A DNA stretch of 64,000 nucleotides from positions 62,001-126,000 of the forward strand of contig NZ_JAASAD010000011.1 in assembly GCF_012726175.1 (NCBI RefSeq). The letters are read 5' to 3'. The position numbers and the translations under genes are program-made. Below are positions 35,091 to 44,288 of this stretch, piece by piece (the stretch's first letter is position 1; every line of letters starts with the position of its first letter). The stretch is from Micromonospora sp. HNM0581. Lineage in GTDB: Bacteria > Actinomycetota > Actinomycetes > Mycobacteriales > Micromonosporaceae. The notes beneath the pieces were generated by a model. The model searched no databases. It was not told where the DNA came from and saw only the letters and a list, made by a program, of their open reading frames with translations.

Positions 35091-36548
35091 ATGGTCGGAT
35101 TGTCCCTGCCACGGGGGCGGCAACTGCGCATCGTCAGTGTGGCCGCCACCGGGTTCCTCCTCGCCAGCGTCGCCGGTGCCGCACCGGGCAACGCGCAGAC
35201 GGTGTCGCCACCGGCCGTCGAGGCCGCCGCAGCCGTCGAGCCACCTCTCGGTGTCGACGAGATCGCCAGCAGCCCCAATCTCAAGCTGATCGCCAACGTG
35301 CCGAAGCATGCGCCGTTCAACACCACCGCAGCGCTCGGCACCGACCTCGCCTTCCAGGGCAGGTACGCCTTCGTCGGCAACTACGACGGCTTCGTGATCT
35401 ACGACGTGTCTGAGCCGAGCCGGCCCGAGATCGTGTCCCAGGTGCTCTGCCCCGGTGCGCAGAACGACGTCTCCGTCTACGGCGACCTGCTCTTCCTGTC
35501 GACGGATGCGTCCCGCAACGACGACTCGTGCAGCAGCACCTCCCAGTCCGCCACCATCAAGGAATCGTGGGAGGGCGTCAAGATCTTCGACATCAGCGAC
35601 AAGACCAGCCCGCGATACCTCAAGGCGGTCGAGACGGCCTGCGGCTCACACACCCACACGCTGGTCCCGGCGAAGAACAAGAAGTCGGTCTACCTGTACG
35701 TCTCCTCGTACAGCCCGAACGCCAACTTCCCGGACTGCCAGCCACCGCACGACTCGATCAGCATCGTCAAGGTGCCACTGAAGAAGCCGACCGACGCGGC
35801 GGTCGTCGCCACGCCGAACCTCTTCCCCGACGGCGGGTACCCAGGCCGTCCGGGCGGGTCGGCGACCAGCGGCTGCCACGACATCACCGCCTACCCGGCG
35901 AAGGACCTGGCCGCCGGCGCCTGCATGGGCAACGGCGTACTGCTGGACATCAGTCAGCGGGAGGCACCTCGGGTGCTGCACACCGTGCAGGACACGACCA
36001 ACTTCGCGTTCTGGCACTCGGCCACCTTCAACAACCGCGGTACCAAGGTCGTCTTCACCGACGAGCTGGGCGGTGGCGGCGGCGCCACCTGCAACGAGAC
36101 CGTGGGCCCGGAACGCGGCGCCAACGCCATCTACGACATCACCGGTCGCGGCGACCAGCGGAAGCTGGAGTTCCGCAGCTACTACAAGATCCCGCGAACC
36201 AACGGCGACACCGAGAACTGCGTGGCGCACAACGGGTCACTGATCCCGGTGCTGGGCAAGGACATCATGGTCCAGGCCTGGTATCAGGGCGGCATCTCGG
36301 TGTGGGACTTCACCGACTCCCGCAAGCCGAAGGAGATCGGCTACTGGGAGCGCGGCCCGCTGTCGGACAGCCGGCTGATCACGGGCGGCTCCTGGTCGGC
36401 CTACTACTACAACGGGCACATCTACTCCTCGGACATTCAGAAGGGGCTCGACGTGCTCGCGCTCAACGACTGGCGTACGTGGACGGCCAGGCTCGTCTAC
36501 TTCCGCGAACTGAACGTCCAGACCCAGCCCAGCTACCTGAGCTGGTAG
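35091..36548 (+). CDS. Secreted LVIVD-repeat beta-propeller protein
   Basis: 485 residues from ATG 35091. Signal peptide (about 10-38, cleavage after APGNAQ-type region). Repeats of the LVIVD type run through the protein: FVGNYDGFVIYDVSEPSRPEIV, VKIFDISDKTSPRYL, GNGVLLDISQREAPRVL, GGISVWDFTDSRKPKEIGY. They form a propeller. There are several Cys residues and a Gly-rich loop (LGGGGGATC). No catalytic residues are known for this family. It is exported, monocistronic, with a CRP-like site upstream. Confidence 0.85.
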   Translation: MVGLSLPRGRQLRIVSVAATGFLLASVAGAAPGNAQTVSPPAVEAAAAVEPPLGVDEIASSPNLKLIANVPKHAPFNTTAALGTDLAFQGRYAFVGNYDGFVIYDVSEPSRPEIVSQVLCPGAQNDVSVYGDLLFLSTDASRNDDSCSSTSQSATIKESWEGVKIFDISDKTSPRYLKAVETACGSHTHTLVPAKNKKSVYLYVSSYSPNANFPDCQPPHDSISIVKVPLKKPTDAAVVATPNLFPDGGYPGRPGGSATSGCHDITAYPAKDLAAGACMGNGVLLDISQREAPRVLHTVQDTTNFAFWHSATFNNRGTKVVFTDELGGGGGATCNETVGPERGANAIYDITGRGDQRKLEFRSYYKIPRTNGDTENCVAHNGSLIPVLGKDIMVQAWYQGGISVWDFTDSRKPKEIGYWERGPLSDSRLITGGSWSAYYYNGHIYSSDIQKGLDVLALNDWRTWTARLVYFRELNVQTQPSYLSW

Positions 36549-36642
36549 CTCCAGCGCACCGACCGCAACACCCACACCAGCGGTCGGGTTTCTCCCCTGC
36601 CATCGCGGGTACCTCCTGCGTCACACAGGAAAGGGGTGTGCA

Positions 36643-36864
36643 ATGGCGCGCAACGAGTACCACGTGGTGCCCGACGGCGGCGGCTGGAAGGTCGAGCAGG
36701 GCAGCACCGTCGTCGGGACGTACGACACGAAGCAGCGGGCGGTCGAGGCCGGACGCGAGACGGCGCACGGCAACGAACCCAGCCAACTCGTCGTACACAC
36801 GGCCGACGGCAGGATCGAGACCGAGTACACCTACCAGGACGACCCGTACCCGCCCGCCGGCTGA
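36643..36864 (+). CDS. DUF2188 protein
   Basis: 73 residues, with GGAAAGGGG upstream of ATG 36643. DUF2188 core YHVVPDGGGWKVEQGSTVVGTYDTKQRAVEAGRE, a small beta-beta-alpha domain. No known function. It ends in a Tyr/Pro-rich tail and is followed by a strong terminator. Confidence 0.85.
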   Translation: MARNEYHVVPDGGGWKVEQGSTVVGTYDTKQRAVEAGRETAHGNEPSQLVVHTADGRIETEYTYQDDPYPPAG

Positions 36865-36879
36865 CGGGGGCCATCTCGG

Positions 36880-36928
36880 CGGCGGCCTGCCGACACCATC
36901 CGTTCCGGGTGCTGTCGGCAGGCCGCCG
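36880..36928. terminator. 16-bp perfect hairpin terminator
   Basis: 36880-36895 pairs perfectly with 36913-36928 around a 17-base loop, between the DUF2188 gene and a convergent minus-strand gene. Confidence 0.8.
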
Positions 36929-36935
36929 TCGCAGC

Positions 36936-38546
36936 TCAGCCGGGCAGTGGCGCCCCGTCGCCGCGGTTACGGCGTGGGGACACCAGCCGGCGCACGATCG
37001 GGGTGGCGTTCCACCTCGCCGCGCCGACCAGGTCGCGGGCGTGTTCGAGGATCGTGTAGTCGGGCCTGGCCCGCCCGGCGGCGAGCGCGGCCTCCAGGTC
37101 GTTGCCGCAGCGCGTCAGTACGCTGTCGAAATCGCGGCGGACCGGCTCCAGCAGGTGGTAGCCGTACGAGCGGTGCAGGCGGGCGAAGAGCGGCTTGTAC
37201 AACCGGGCCCGTTCGTGCAGCCCCGAGGAGTACGACATCGGGTTCTTCGGACGGCGCCGGACGTAGTCGGGCAGCATGTCGGCGAAGGCACGCCGGACGA
37301 TCCACTTCTCCTGCCCGTCACGCAGCTTCAAGTCGATCGGCAAGCGCATCGCCAACTCGACGAGCGCCAGGTCCAGAAAGGGCACCCGCGCCTCGACGCC
37401 GAAAGCCATGCTCGTGCGGTCGACCCGCTGCAACTCGGTCCGGCACAGGTTGCGGATCTTGTGCAGGAAGAGTCGCCGGGACGCTTCCGGACCGACCGCG
37501 TGGTACATGGGGTACCCGCCGAACAGTTCGTCCGACCCGTCGCCGGTGAGCGCCACCCTGACGCCCAGCTCGTTCAGGCGCCGGAATATCGGTACCGAGA
37601 CGACCGCGTTGATGATGTCGCCGTACTCGGTCAACTCGGAGATCCGGATCGCCTCCCGTACGTCGGCGAGCCGGATGTCGCGCGGGCGCAGCTGCACCAC
37701 CTCGTGCGCCACCCCGAGGTCCCTGGCCAACCGCCGGGCGTACGCCAGGTCCGGGCTCTGCGATACCCCGACTGTGACGGCGACACAGTCGGGGTGCAGC
37801 TGCGCGGCGTGCAGCAGCGCCAGCGAGCTGTCCAGTCCGCCGGAGAGCACCACGCCCACTGTCAGGTCGGTGTCCAGCCGCACGCGCAGACTGTCGGTGA
37901 GGGCGGCCCGGACGAGCAGGGCGGCCTCGTCCGGATCCGCCACCACCGACCGGCCCGCACCGAGGGCGAGCAGGTCCACGTAGGGGCGCAGCTGCGGGTG
38001 ACCGTCAGCGGTGGCCCACCCGTGATGCCCCGGCGGCACCTCGGCCACCGGCACGCCGAGCCGGACCAGCGCCTTGACCTCGCTGGCGAGGTGCAGGCAG
38101 CCCGGCGTACGCGCCCAGTAGAGCGGCTTCACGCCAAGCGGATCCCGGACCAGGTACGCGCGAGCGGTGGCCCGTTCCACGACGACGAAGGCGTACTCGC
38201 CACGCAACCGGGTGACCACCTGTTCACCCCAGTGCTCGAATGCGGCGAGCACCACTTCGGTGTCGCTGGCGCTGCGGAACCGATGGCCGAGGGCGGTCAG
38301 CTCGGCCCGTAGTTCGTGATGGTTGAAGACCTCGCCGTTGTAGCAGAGCAGCCAGCGCTCGTCGGAGGAAATCCAGGGCTGCACCGCGTGCTCGCGGTCC
38401 ACCACCCGCAGCCGTCGGGTGCCGGCGAGCAGACCGGCTTCGTACCGGGTCTCGGTCACCTCCCCTCGTGACGCGAGCGTGCCGAGCATTCGCCGGAAGA
38501 TCGCCGGGTCCGCCTCCGGGCCGATGCTGAGCGTGATTCCGCACAT
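36936..38546 (-). CDS. Asparagine-synthase-family glutamine amidotransferase
   Basis: 536 residues from ATG 38546, which exposes the glutaminase nucleophile Cys2 (MCGITLSIG). Glutaminase residues YNGEVFNHHELR and SASDTEVVL are present; the HRGPD motif is SRGEV. Synthetase part: SGGLDSSLALLHA pyrophosphate loop and GDGSDELFGGYP. It is complete. Substrates of such non-housekeeping forms vary: aspartate, meso-diaminopimelate in peptidoglycan (LtsA type) or natural products. It follows, two bases on, the M15-like gene and is probably co-translated with it. Confidence 0.88.
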   Translation of the reverse strand: MCGITLSIGPEADPAIFRRMLGTLASRGEVTETRYEAGLLAGTRRLRVVDREHAVQPWISSDERWLLCYNGEVFNHHELRAELTALGHRFRSASDTEVVLAAFEHWGEQVVTRLRGEYAFVVVERATARAYLVRDPLGVKPLYWARTPGCLHLASEVKALVRLGVPVAEVPPGHHGWATADGHPQLRPYVDLLALGAGRSVVADPDEAALLVRAALTDSLRVRLDTDLTVGVVLSGGLDSSLALLHAAQLHPDCVAVTVGVSQSPDLAYARRLARDLGVAHEVVQLRPRDIRLADVREAIRISELTEYGDIINAVVSVPIFRRLNELGVRVALTGDGSDELFGGYPMYHAVGPEASRRLFLHKIRNLCRTELQRVDRTSMAFGVEARVPFLDLALVELAMRLPIDLKLRDGQEKWIVRRAFADMLPDYVRRRPKNPMSYSSGLHERARLYKPLFARLHRSYGYHLLEPVRRDFDSVLTRCGNDLEAALAAGRARPDYTILEHARDLVGAARWNATPIVRRLVSPRRNRGDGAPLPG

Positions 38547-38548
38547 GA

Positions 38549-39505
38549 TCAGATGCCCATCTCGGCTTCGTACGCCCGACGAAGCCGCGACGTCGCCGAC
38601 GGCGCCAGGCAGATGTGCCACGCCTGCCCCTCGTCCACCACGTTGATCTCGCCCGCCCGCTGCCGGTTCAGCAGCACCGTGGCCAGGGTGTCCCGCACCC
38701 CGAAGCGGCGGTACCAGGCCATCTCCAGGTCCACCGCCCACCCGAGGCAGTGACCACTGGGCACCATCGCGGCGTACCCGAGGCGGCGCAGCCGGTACTG
38801 GTGTTCGGCGCTGCGCACCAGGCTGGTCACCCACAGCGGTGGGGTGCCCGCCGGGGTGGCGGCGGCGAACTCGCGACCGATGTCGTTGAGTAGGGCGATC
38901 ACCTCTCGGCGGGCCCGGCGGAACAGCAAGCCGGCGGTATGCGGCGTGGCACCGGGCAGCATCCGGCGGCGCAGCGCGCGGACGCCCCGACCGGCGATGG
39001 TGCGGGGCTGCTCGATGTACTGGAACCGCAGCAGTCCCCGCCGCCGCAGCCACTCCAGGTCGACCAGTTCGGCGCTGTGGTTGACCTCCACGTCGGTGAG
39101 GAAGGTGGCGGCGTCCCGCCACCACATCACGTCGATCCGGGACAGCAGGTAGATGCGTACCAGCGCGGCCAGGTCAGCGGCGGAGCTACGTTCGTTCGGC
39201 TGGTATCGGGCCATTTCCAGCAACAGGGTCTCGCGGGCGCCGATCAGCCCCTGGGAGGTGGCGTCGAGCACCTGCATGATCGTGGGCTCCCGTAGCCGCT
39301 GGTCGACCAGTATCTGTCGGGCTTTCGCGCTGCCCACCCCGGCGAGTGCGCCCACCTCCACCAGAAGTTCGGCGACGGCGTCGCGGTAGGCCGCGAGGTC
39401 AGGTTGGGCCGTGGTTGGTGGACGCACGACGCCCTGCGGGCGCCGTCGGGCCGGGGTGACGGGAGGACCGGGTCGGTGTCGCGGGCTTCGGCTGGGCACT
39501 CGCAT
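38549..39505 (-). CDS. M15/DUF5715-like peptidase-fold protein
   Basis: 318 residues, GGAGAGGA before ATG 39505. A basic N-terminus, a helical region with a possible helix-hairpin-helix (VGALAGVGSAKARQIL, 51-66), then a C-terminal domain with SGHCLGWAVDLE (His252, Asp259) and AWHICLAP (His297). That is the SxHxxGxAxD...WH zinc pattern of VanY/M15 D,D- and L,D-carboxypeptidases. No signal peptide, so it would be cytoplasmic or unconventional. Paired with the asparagine-synthase-like gene two bases downstream. Enzyme activity is an inference from the motif. Confidence 0.75.
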   Translation of the reverse strand: MRVPSRSPRHRPGPPVTPARRRPQGVVRPPTTAQPDLAAYRDAVAELLVEVGALAGVGSAKARQILVDQRLREPTIMQVLDATSQGLIGARETLLLEMARYQPNERSSAADLAALVRIYLLSRIDVMWWRDAATFLTDVEVNHSAELVDLEWLRRRGLLRFQYIEQPRTIAGRGVRALRRRMLPGATPHTAGLLFRRARREVIALLNDIGREFAAATPAGTPPLWVTSLVRSAEHQYRLRRLGYAAMVPSGHCLGWAVDLEMAWYRRFGVRDTLATVLLNRQRAGEINVVDEGQAWHICLAPSATSRLRRAYEAEMGI

Positions 39506-39744
39506 GATCGGTCCTCTCCACCACCGCGACGATCGCTTGTAACAGACAGTAAAGTCATCAAACCGGATTAGTACGAGTGATACTCCCGTATCCCTCTAAG
39601 GCATGGCATACCACGCTTCGACCGCTCTGGCCCCGGGCCATGCTGGGAGCTGCGGGCCGCGCCAGGGCAGCCCCTCGGCGACCCCGGGCACATGTTCGGG
39701 TGGTCGCCGCAGTGGACCGTTAGGCGTGATGAAAAGCTTGACCC

Positions 39745-41451
39745 ATGAGTTCCACGTCCGAACTGCCCGACCCGTCCACCGAGCCGCCCGCCTTCATGGA
39801 TCTCGGCCTGCGGCCCGAACTGCTCGCCGCGCTGGCCGCGCTCGGGTACGAGGAGCCCACGCCGATCCAGCGGGAGGCGATCCCACCGCTGCTGGCCGGC
39901 CGGGACCTGCTGGGTCAGGCGGCGACGGGCACGGGCAAGACAGCGGCGTTCGCCCTGCCGCTGCTGCAGCGGATGCCCGACGACCGCGCGGGCGACGACC
40001 CGCTCGCACTGGTACTGGTTCCGACCCGGGAACTCGCGGTGCAGGTCTCCGAGGCGTTCCACCGCTACGGCAAGGATCTCGGGGCCCGGGTCCTGCCGAT
40101 CTACGGTGGACAGCCGATCGGCAGGCAACTGCGAGCGCTGGACTCCGGGGTCGACGTCGTGGTCGCCACTCCCGGTCGCGCCCTGGACCACATCGCCCGG
40201 GGGACACTGCGACTGGGCAACCTTGCCACGGTGGTCCTCGACGAGGCCGACGAGATGCTCGACATGGGCTTCGCCGAGGACATCGAGGCGATCCTGGAAC
40301 ACGCCCCCGAGCAGCGGCAGACGGTGCTGTTCTCCGCCACCATGCCGGCACGAATCGACGGGATGGCCAGGGCACACCTGACCGAACCGGTGCGCATCCT
40401 GATCGCCCGTGAACAGCCGGTCGCCGGCGAGGCGCCCCGGGTCCGGCAGAGCGCGTACCTGGTGGCGCGGGCACACAAACCAGCGGCACTGGGGCGGGTG
40501 CTCGACGTCGAGTCACCCACCGCGGCGATCGTGTTCTGCCGCAGCCGGGAGGAGGTCGACCGGCTCACCGAGACGATGAACGGCCGTGGCTACCGGGCCG
40601 AGGCACTGCACGGCGGGATGAGCCAGGAACAGCGGGACCGGGTGATGGGGCGGCTACGCGCCGGTACCGCCGACCTCTTGGTCGCCACCGACGTGGCGGC
40701 CCGGGGCCTCGACGTCGAGCAGCTCAGCCATGTAGTCAACTTCGACGTCCCGTCCGCGCCCGAGTCGTACGTGCACCGGATCGGGCGGGTGGGGCGGGCC
40801 GGACGGGAGGGCGTGGCGATCACGCTGGCCGAACCCCGGGAGCATCGGATGCTCAAGACCATCGAGCGGGTCACCGGGCAGCGGATCACCATCGACAAGA
40901 TTCCCACGGTCGCCGATCTTCGGACCCGCCGGCTGGAGCTGACCCAGGCCGCGCTGCGGGAAAGCCTCTTGGAGGACGACCTGGATCCGTTCCGGGTCAT
41001 CGTCGAAACACTCAGCGACGAGTTCGACCTGATGGAGGTGGCGCTCGCCGCGGTGAAGCTGGCCCACGAGGCGACCCTGCCAGGCTCCGACGAAGCCGAG
41101 GAGGAAATTCCGCAGGTCGCGATCCGTCCGGCCCGCAGCGGCCGGGATTCCCGCCCGGGCCAGGATCTCCGCACCGACCGCCGACCGTCACGCGCCCGCA
41201 CGAGCGGCACCACCCAGGTCTTCATCGGTCTCGGCCGACGCGCGGGGGTACGCCCGCAGGACCTCGTCGGCGCCATCACCGGCGAGACCGGGATCCGCGG
41301 TCGAGACATCGGCTCCATCGAGATCGCCGATCGCTTCTCCCTGGTCGAGGTGCCCGTAGCCGTTGCCGACGAGGTCATCGCCGGACTTCGGGGAAGCACC
41401 ATCAAGGGGCGCAAGGCGACCGTGCGCCGAGACCGCGACGAGCATCGCTGA
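39745..41451 (+). CDS. DEAD-box RNA helicase (DeaD/CsdA type)
   Basis: 568 residues. Q motif (FMDLGLRPELLAALAALGYEEPTPIQ), Walker A ATGTGKTA, PTRELA, TPGR, DEAD in VVLDEADEMLDMGF, SAT, and C-terminal ARGLDV and HRIGRVGRAGR. After the helicase core comes a linker rich in Arg/Asp, then a DbpA-type RNA-binding domain (TQVFIGLGRRAGVRPQDLVGAITGETGI, about 480-560). It unwinds structured RNA in ribosome assembly and mRNA decay, often at low temperature. The 240-base upstream region holds no gene. Confidence 0.94.
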   Translation: MSSTSELPDPSTEPPAFMDLGLRPELLAALAALGYEEPTPIQREAIPPLLAGRDLLGQAATGTGKTAAFALPLLQRMPDDRAGDDPLALVLVPTRELAVQVSEAFHRYGKDLGARVLPIYGGQPIGRQLRALDSGVDVVVATPGRALDHIARGTLRLGNLATVVLDEADEMLDMGFAEDIEAILEHAPEQRQTVLFSATMPARIDGMARAHLTEPVRILIAREQPVAGEAPRVRQSAYLVARAHKPAALGRVLDVESPTAAIVFCRSREEVDRLTETMNGRGYRAEALHGGMSQEQRDRVMGRLRAGTADLLVATDVAARGLDVEQLSHVVNFDVPSAPESYVHRIGRVGRAGREGVAITLAEPREHRMLKTIERVTGQRITIDKIPTVADLRTRRLELTQAALRESLLEDDLDPFRVIVETLSDEFDLMEVALAAVKLAHEATLPGSDEAEEEIPQVAIRPARSGRDSRPGQDLRTDRRPSRARTSGTTQVFIGLGRRAGVRPQDLVGAITGETGIRGRDIGSIEIADRFSLVEVPVAVADEVIAGLRGSTIKGRKATVRRDRDEHR

Positions 41452-41470
41452 CAGCCGTACCGGGCGCTGG

Positions 41471-41505
41471 GCCGACGGCGGTCGCGGAAAGCGACCGCCG
41501 ACGGC
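41471..41505 (+). terminator. Hairpin terminator after the helicase gene
   Basis: A 10-bp perfect stem (41476-41485 with 41491-41500, loop GGAAA) extended by four more pairs beyond an A-A mismatch, starting 20 bases after the stop codon. Confidence 0.75.
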
Positions 41506-41902
41506 CAGGTCACCGCACGAGGCGTACGGGTCGTGCGGTGAGCTACCCGCGCTCTGGTGGACGGTCGGGAAGGTACGGTCCAGTACCACGCGCATGCCTG
41601 GTCGAGGTACCGCCGTGCAGGCGGGGAACGGCGAGCAGTTTGCGGTCGCCGGTGGACCGCGCCTGGCTCACGTCATGCTGGATCCCCCGTTGTTCCTCGG
41701 TGTGACTCGGCACACGGAGCACCGGGCCGCAGCCGCGACCCGGCCACGAAGCCGCCGTCGTACCCACGCCAGGCAGATCCAGAATCAGAAATTTCGATGT
41801 CACGCAAAACGCGAACCACTACAGGCGTGCTTTTGTTGCGAAATTGGCGGACGATCAGTCAAACTTTGAGCACACCCCGTCCGACACAGGGAGTAATCGA
41901 CG
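41506..41902. other. Upstream region of lsr2, AT-rich near the gene
   Basis: About 400 bases with no supported gene. The last 120 bases (about 41785-41880) are clearly richer in A+T and contain TTTTGTTGCG and AAATT tracts. Lsr2 binds AT-rich DNA, so autoregulation here is plausible but inferred. Confidence 0.45.
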
Positions 41903-42250
41903 ATGGCCAAACAAGTAATCACGGTGCTGACTGACGACCTCGACGGCGGAAAGGCCGACCGCACGGTCGAGTTCAGCCTGGATGGCGTCGCATACACCAT
42001 CGATGTTTCCGACGAGAACGCGGGTGTCCTGCGCAAGGCGTTGGATCCGTTTATCAATGCCGGTCGGCGTCTCGGCCGTGGCGCTGCCGACACGGGCCGC
42101 AACCCTCGTCGCAGCATCGGGTCGGGCACGCCGGGAATGAACCGCGAGCAGAACCGCGCCGTCCGCGAATGGGCCGTTCAGAACGGCTACAAGATTTCTG
42201 AGCGGGGTCGCATCCCCGTCGAGGTCGTTGAAGCGTACAAGAACCGCTGA
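41903..42250 (+). CDS. lsr2: Nucleoid-associated xenogeneic silencer Lsr2
   Basis: 115 residues. N-terminal oligomerisation domain MAKQVITVLTDDLDGGKADRTVEFSLDGV, linker, and C-terminal DNA-binding domain with NREQNRAVREWAVQNGYKISERGRIP, which contains the RGR AT-hook-like motif that enters the minor groove. The protein bridges and silences AT-rich, often horizontally acquired DNA, as H-NS does in enterics. The size is typical. Its codon use is less GC-biased than that of neighbours. Confidence 0.96.
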   Translation: MAKQVITVLTDDLDGGKADRTVEFSLDGVAYTIDVSDENAGVLRKALDPFINAGRRLGRGAADTGRNPRRSIGSGTPGMNREQNRAVREWAVQNGYKISERGRIPVEVVEAYKNR

Positions 42251-42316
42251 CCACGGGCATCCCACCTAGAGCAGGCAGCCGGGTTGCACAGTAACGATCC
42301 GGTTGCCACTTCTTTC

Positions 42317-42365
42317 CAACATGTTGCGGGGCCGCCCGGTCAATTCCGGACGGCCCCGCATGTTG
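42317..42365. terminator. Hairpin terminator after lsr2
   Basis: A 10-bp stem (42325-42334 with 42351-42360) is flanked by a second pairing CAACAT/ATGTTG (42317-42322 with 42360-42365). It separates lsr2 from a convergent gene. Confidence 0.75.
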
Positions 42366-42393
42366 CATCAACTCCGGCCCTCAGGCCACCGAA

Positions 42394-43635
42394 TCAGTTG
42401 ACCTCGATGCGCACCGCGTCGAAGGCGGGGGTCTGGTTGGCCCGCTCCGACATCGGAATGCGGTGCGAACCGTCACCGGCCCAGACCGCGCACTGTGCGG
42501 TGCCAGAGTCCGGCAGGCCCGGGATCTCGATGGTCACCTGATCCGGCTGGGCACCGCCGCCGCCGTCCTCGGTGGCGACGAAGAAGGCCGGCACCGGATC
42601 GGGCGCGGGGGCCTCGTCCGTGTCGTTCAGCATCCGGCAGGCCGTGTGGAAGTGACCGCGGGTAAGCCCCTCCCCGTCGAGCAGCGAGCTCTCCAGGTAG
42701 TAGCCACCCTGCCCAGCCGGCAGGAACCGGTCCCGGACGAGGTTACGGGTGCTGACCTGGATCGAGAAGCCCTCGTTGCGGTTGATCTGCTCCGGGAACT
42801 CGGTGATCAGCAGCGACGGGTTGTTGGCCGCGGCACCGACCTCGCCGAAGGCGGTGCTGATACAGCGGTTGCCGTTCTGGAACCCGTCGTGCGGCTGCAA
42901 CTGGCTGTTGTCGCAGTTGTTCGCCAGTACATCGAGGCCGTTGTCGTTGTTGCCGTCGTCGTTGTCGTTGTCGCCGTCGTTGTTACCGCCATCACCGTCG
43001 TTGTTGTTGTCGACCGGCTGCACCTCACAGGTGGCAAGGTCGGCGAGACCACGTGGCCGGGAGCCGAAGCGGTCGATGGCGATGGTGATCCGGTCGAGGG
43101 TCGCGCGACGCTTGCTGGCCAACGGGTCGAGGATCGCGTTACGGATGAAAGTGTCGCCCTTGTCGCCCTCCCTGGCGAGCCGCTCGTCGGCCTCGGTGAT
43201 CTGCGTCTGCAGCGCGTTGAGGTTACGGTCCACCTCGTCGCGGGCCCGGTCCGGCACCTGCGGCAGTTGGCTCACCACATCCGGGCAGGCCACCGCGAAG
43301 GCGCCGGTGGCCGCGCCGCCGGTGCCGTTGCGGGTTTCCTGGCACTCCTCGATCGTCTGCTGCCCATCACCCCAGTGATTCACCACCCAGCGGCCGTTCT
43401 GCCAGGTACGGGTCGTGGTGGCACCGCGGGCGTCCGGCGCGGTGGCACCGGGGCTCGGCGCGACACACTCGGCCGCCACGTTCCGCTTCTGCTGGTTCGA
43501 CCGTCGGTCACCGGCCGACGAAATCTGGGTCACGGCGACAACGCCGCCGAAAACAGCGAGCGTGGCGCCAACGGCCAGGAGTCGCTTGGTCCGCGCGTTT
43601 CCGGTTGGTCGGCGCGACCGGGTTGACCTGCGCAT
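42394..43635 (-). CDS. Secreted protein with Asn/Asp/Gly-rich linker
   Basis: 413 residues from ATG 43635, with AAGGAG upstream. A twin-Arg-like basic start (MRRSTRSRRPTGNARTKR), one signal helix (LLAVGATLAVFGGVVAV), a first domain of about 170 residues, a low-complexity linker of Asn, Asp and Gly (about 208-232), then a second domain with PHDGFQNGNRCISTAFGEVG, RGHFHTACRMLND and GLPDSGTAQCAVWAGDG. About eight Cys, most likely paired after export. The second domain resembles Cys-containing secreted domains of actinomycetes, but no family was identified. Function unknown. Confidence 0.75.
   Translation of the reverse strand: MRRSTRSRRPTGNARTKRLLAVGATLAVFGGVVAVTQISSAGDRRSNQQKRNVAAECVAPSPGATAPDARGATTTRTWQNGRWVVNHWGDGQQTIEECQETRNGTGGAATGAFAVACPDVVSQLPQVPDRARDEVDRNLNALQTQITEADERLAREGDKGDTFIRNAILDPLASKRRATLDRITIAIDRFGSRPRGLADLATCEVQPVDNNNDGDGGNNDGDNDNDDGNNDNGLDVLANNCDNSQLQPHDGFQNGNRCISTAFGEVGAAANNPSLLITEFPEQINRNEGFSIQVSTRNLVRDRFLPAGQGGYYLESSLLDGEGLTRGHFHTACRMLNDTDEAPAPDPVPAFFVATEDGGGGAQPDQVTIEIPGLPDSGTAQCAVWAGDGSHRIPMSERANQTPAFDAVRIEVN
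42940..43012 (-). repeat. In-frame GAC/AAC/GGC triplet tract
   Basis: About 70 bases of near-tandem triplets, encoding Asn, Asp and Gly on the minus strand inside the secreted-protein gene. Such a tract can change length by slippage without breaking the frame. Confidence 0.7.
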
Positions 43636-44288
43636 CGAATTGCTCTCCTTCTCGATCCGGTTCCTGATTTGTGACTCGACGGACCGAACGGAATCTTGGT
43701 GGCACGCTCGACGGGGACCGCCTGAACGAACCAGTGGCACGTCGAACAACGACGATGCCCTTTCCACACCGTCTCCCGCGCCTGCCGGTACGGGTTGGGA
43801 AGTTCCTGTCCATTCGCGGTGAGGTACGGGCCCGCTCCGACGGAGGTTCAAAGGTCGACGACTTTTCTCGCGGTTTTTTCCGCACCCGGCCCGTCACCGT
43901 CGACCGGCCGACGCCGACAGAACGGTCAGACCACGGTCACCGCTCGCAGAGGCGGTCGTAGGCGAAGTCACCGACGAGGTCGTCGCGGCGGCCACTGGGT
44001 ACTCATGAATCCTCTTTCCCGGCCTGCCCTGCGCCCTGGTGTCCGGTCGGCACCTGACCTGCTACGGCCCGTCGTTGGCCGAGGCTCCCGCGGTACTGGC
44101 CGCCCAGCTCGCCGCACCGTTCCACGGCCCGTCGACGAGCGGGCGCCCACGACGGTCGAGTGGCCGGCGAAGACGGGTCGAAGGTCCCGGTCGGTGCCGG
44201 CCCGCCGGCCCTGATCCCACCACCGCTGCCGGGGTCGAATGGAGGTGTCACCGGGACACGCGGTGCGAAGCAGAGAAGGGACGTGGAC
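43636..44288. other. 650-base region without a supported gene
   Basis: Both strands were read. Short stretches look weakly coding: on the plus strand 43965-44005 reads AEAVVGEVTDEVVAAATGYS then stops, and 44063-44120 reads GPSLAEAPAVLAAQLAAPF in another frame. No start with a ribosome binding site precedes either, and the two are out of frame. Could be remains of an old gene, or a promoter region serving the flanking divergent genes. Confidence 0.4.

Noticed and set aside
35528-37549. 673-residue plus-strand frame overlapping the LVIVD and DUF2188 genes
   Set aside because: Composition typical of an out-of-frame reading, and the overlapping genes have signal peptide, repeats and a ribosome binding site.
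36936-39125. 729-residue version of the asparagine-synthase-like protein
   Set aside because: The class II glutaminase needs Cys2 exposed, which fixes the start at 38546; the extension overlaps the M15-like gene in another frame.
38549-39505. Lasso-peptide maturation pair (asparagine-synthase-like C protein plus protease)
   Set aside because: The partner has an M15-like zinc pattern rather than the transglutaminase-like Cys protease, and no precursor peptide or transporter is nearby.
42940-43012. CRISPR-like or tandem-repeat array
   Set aside because: The repeat unit is three bases, in frame within a gene, with no spacers; it is a coding microsatellite.
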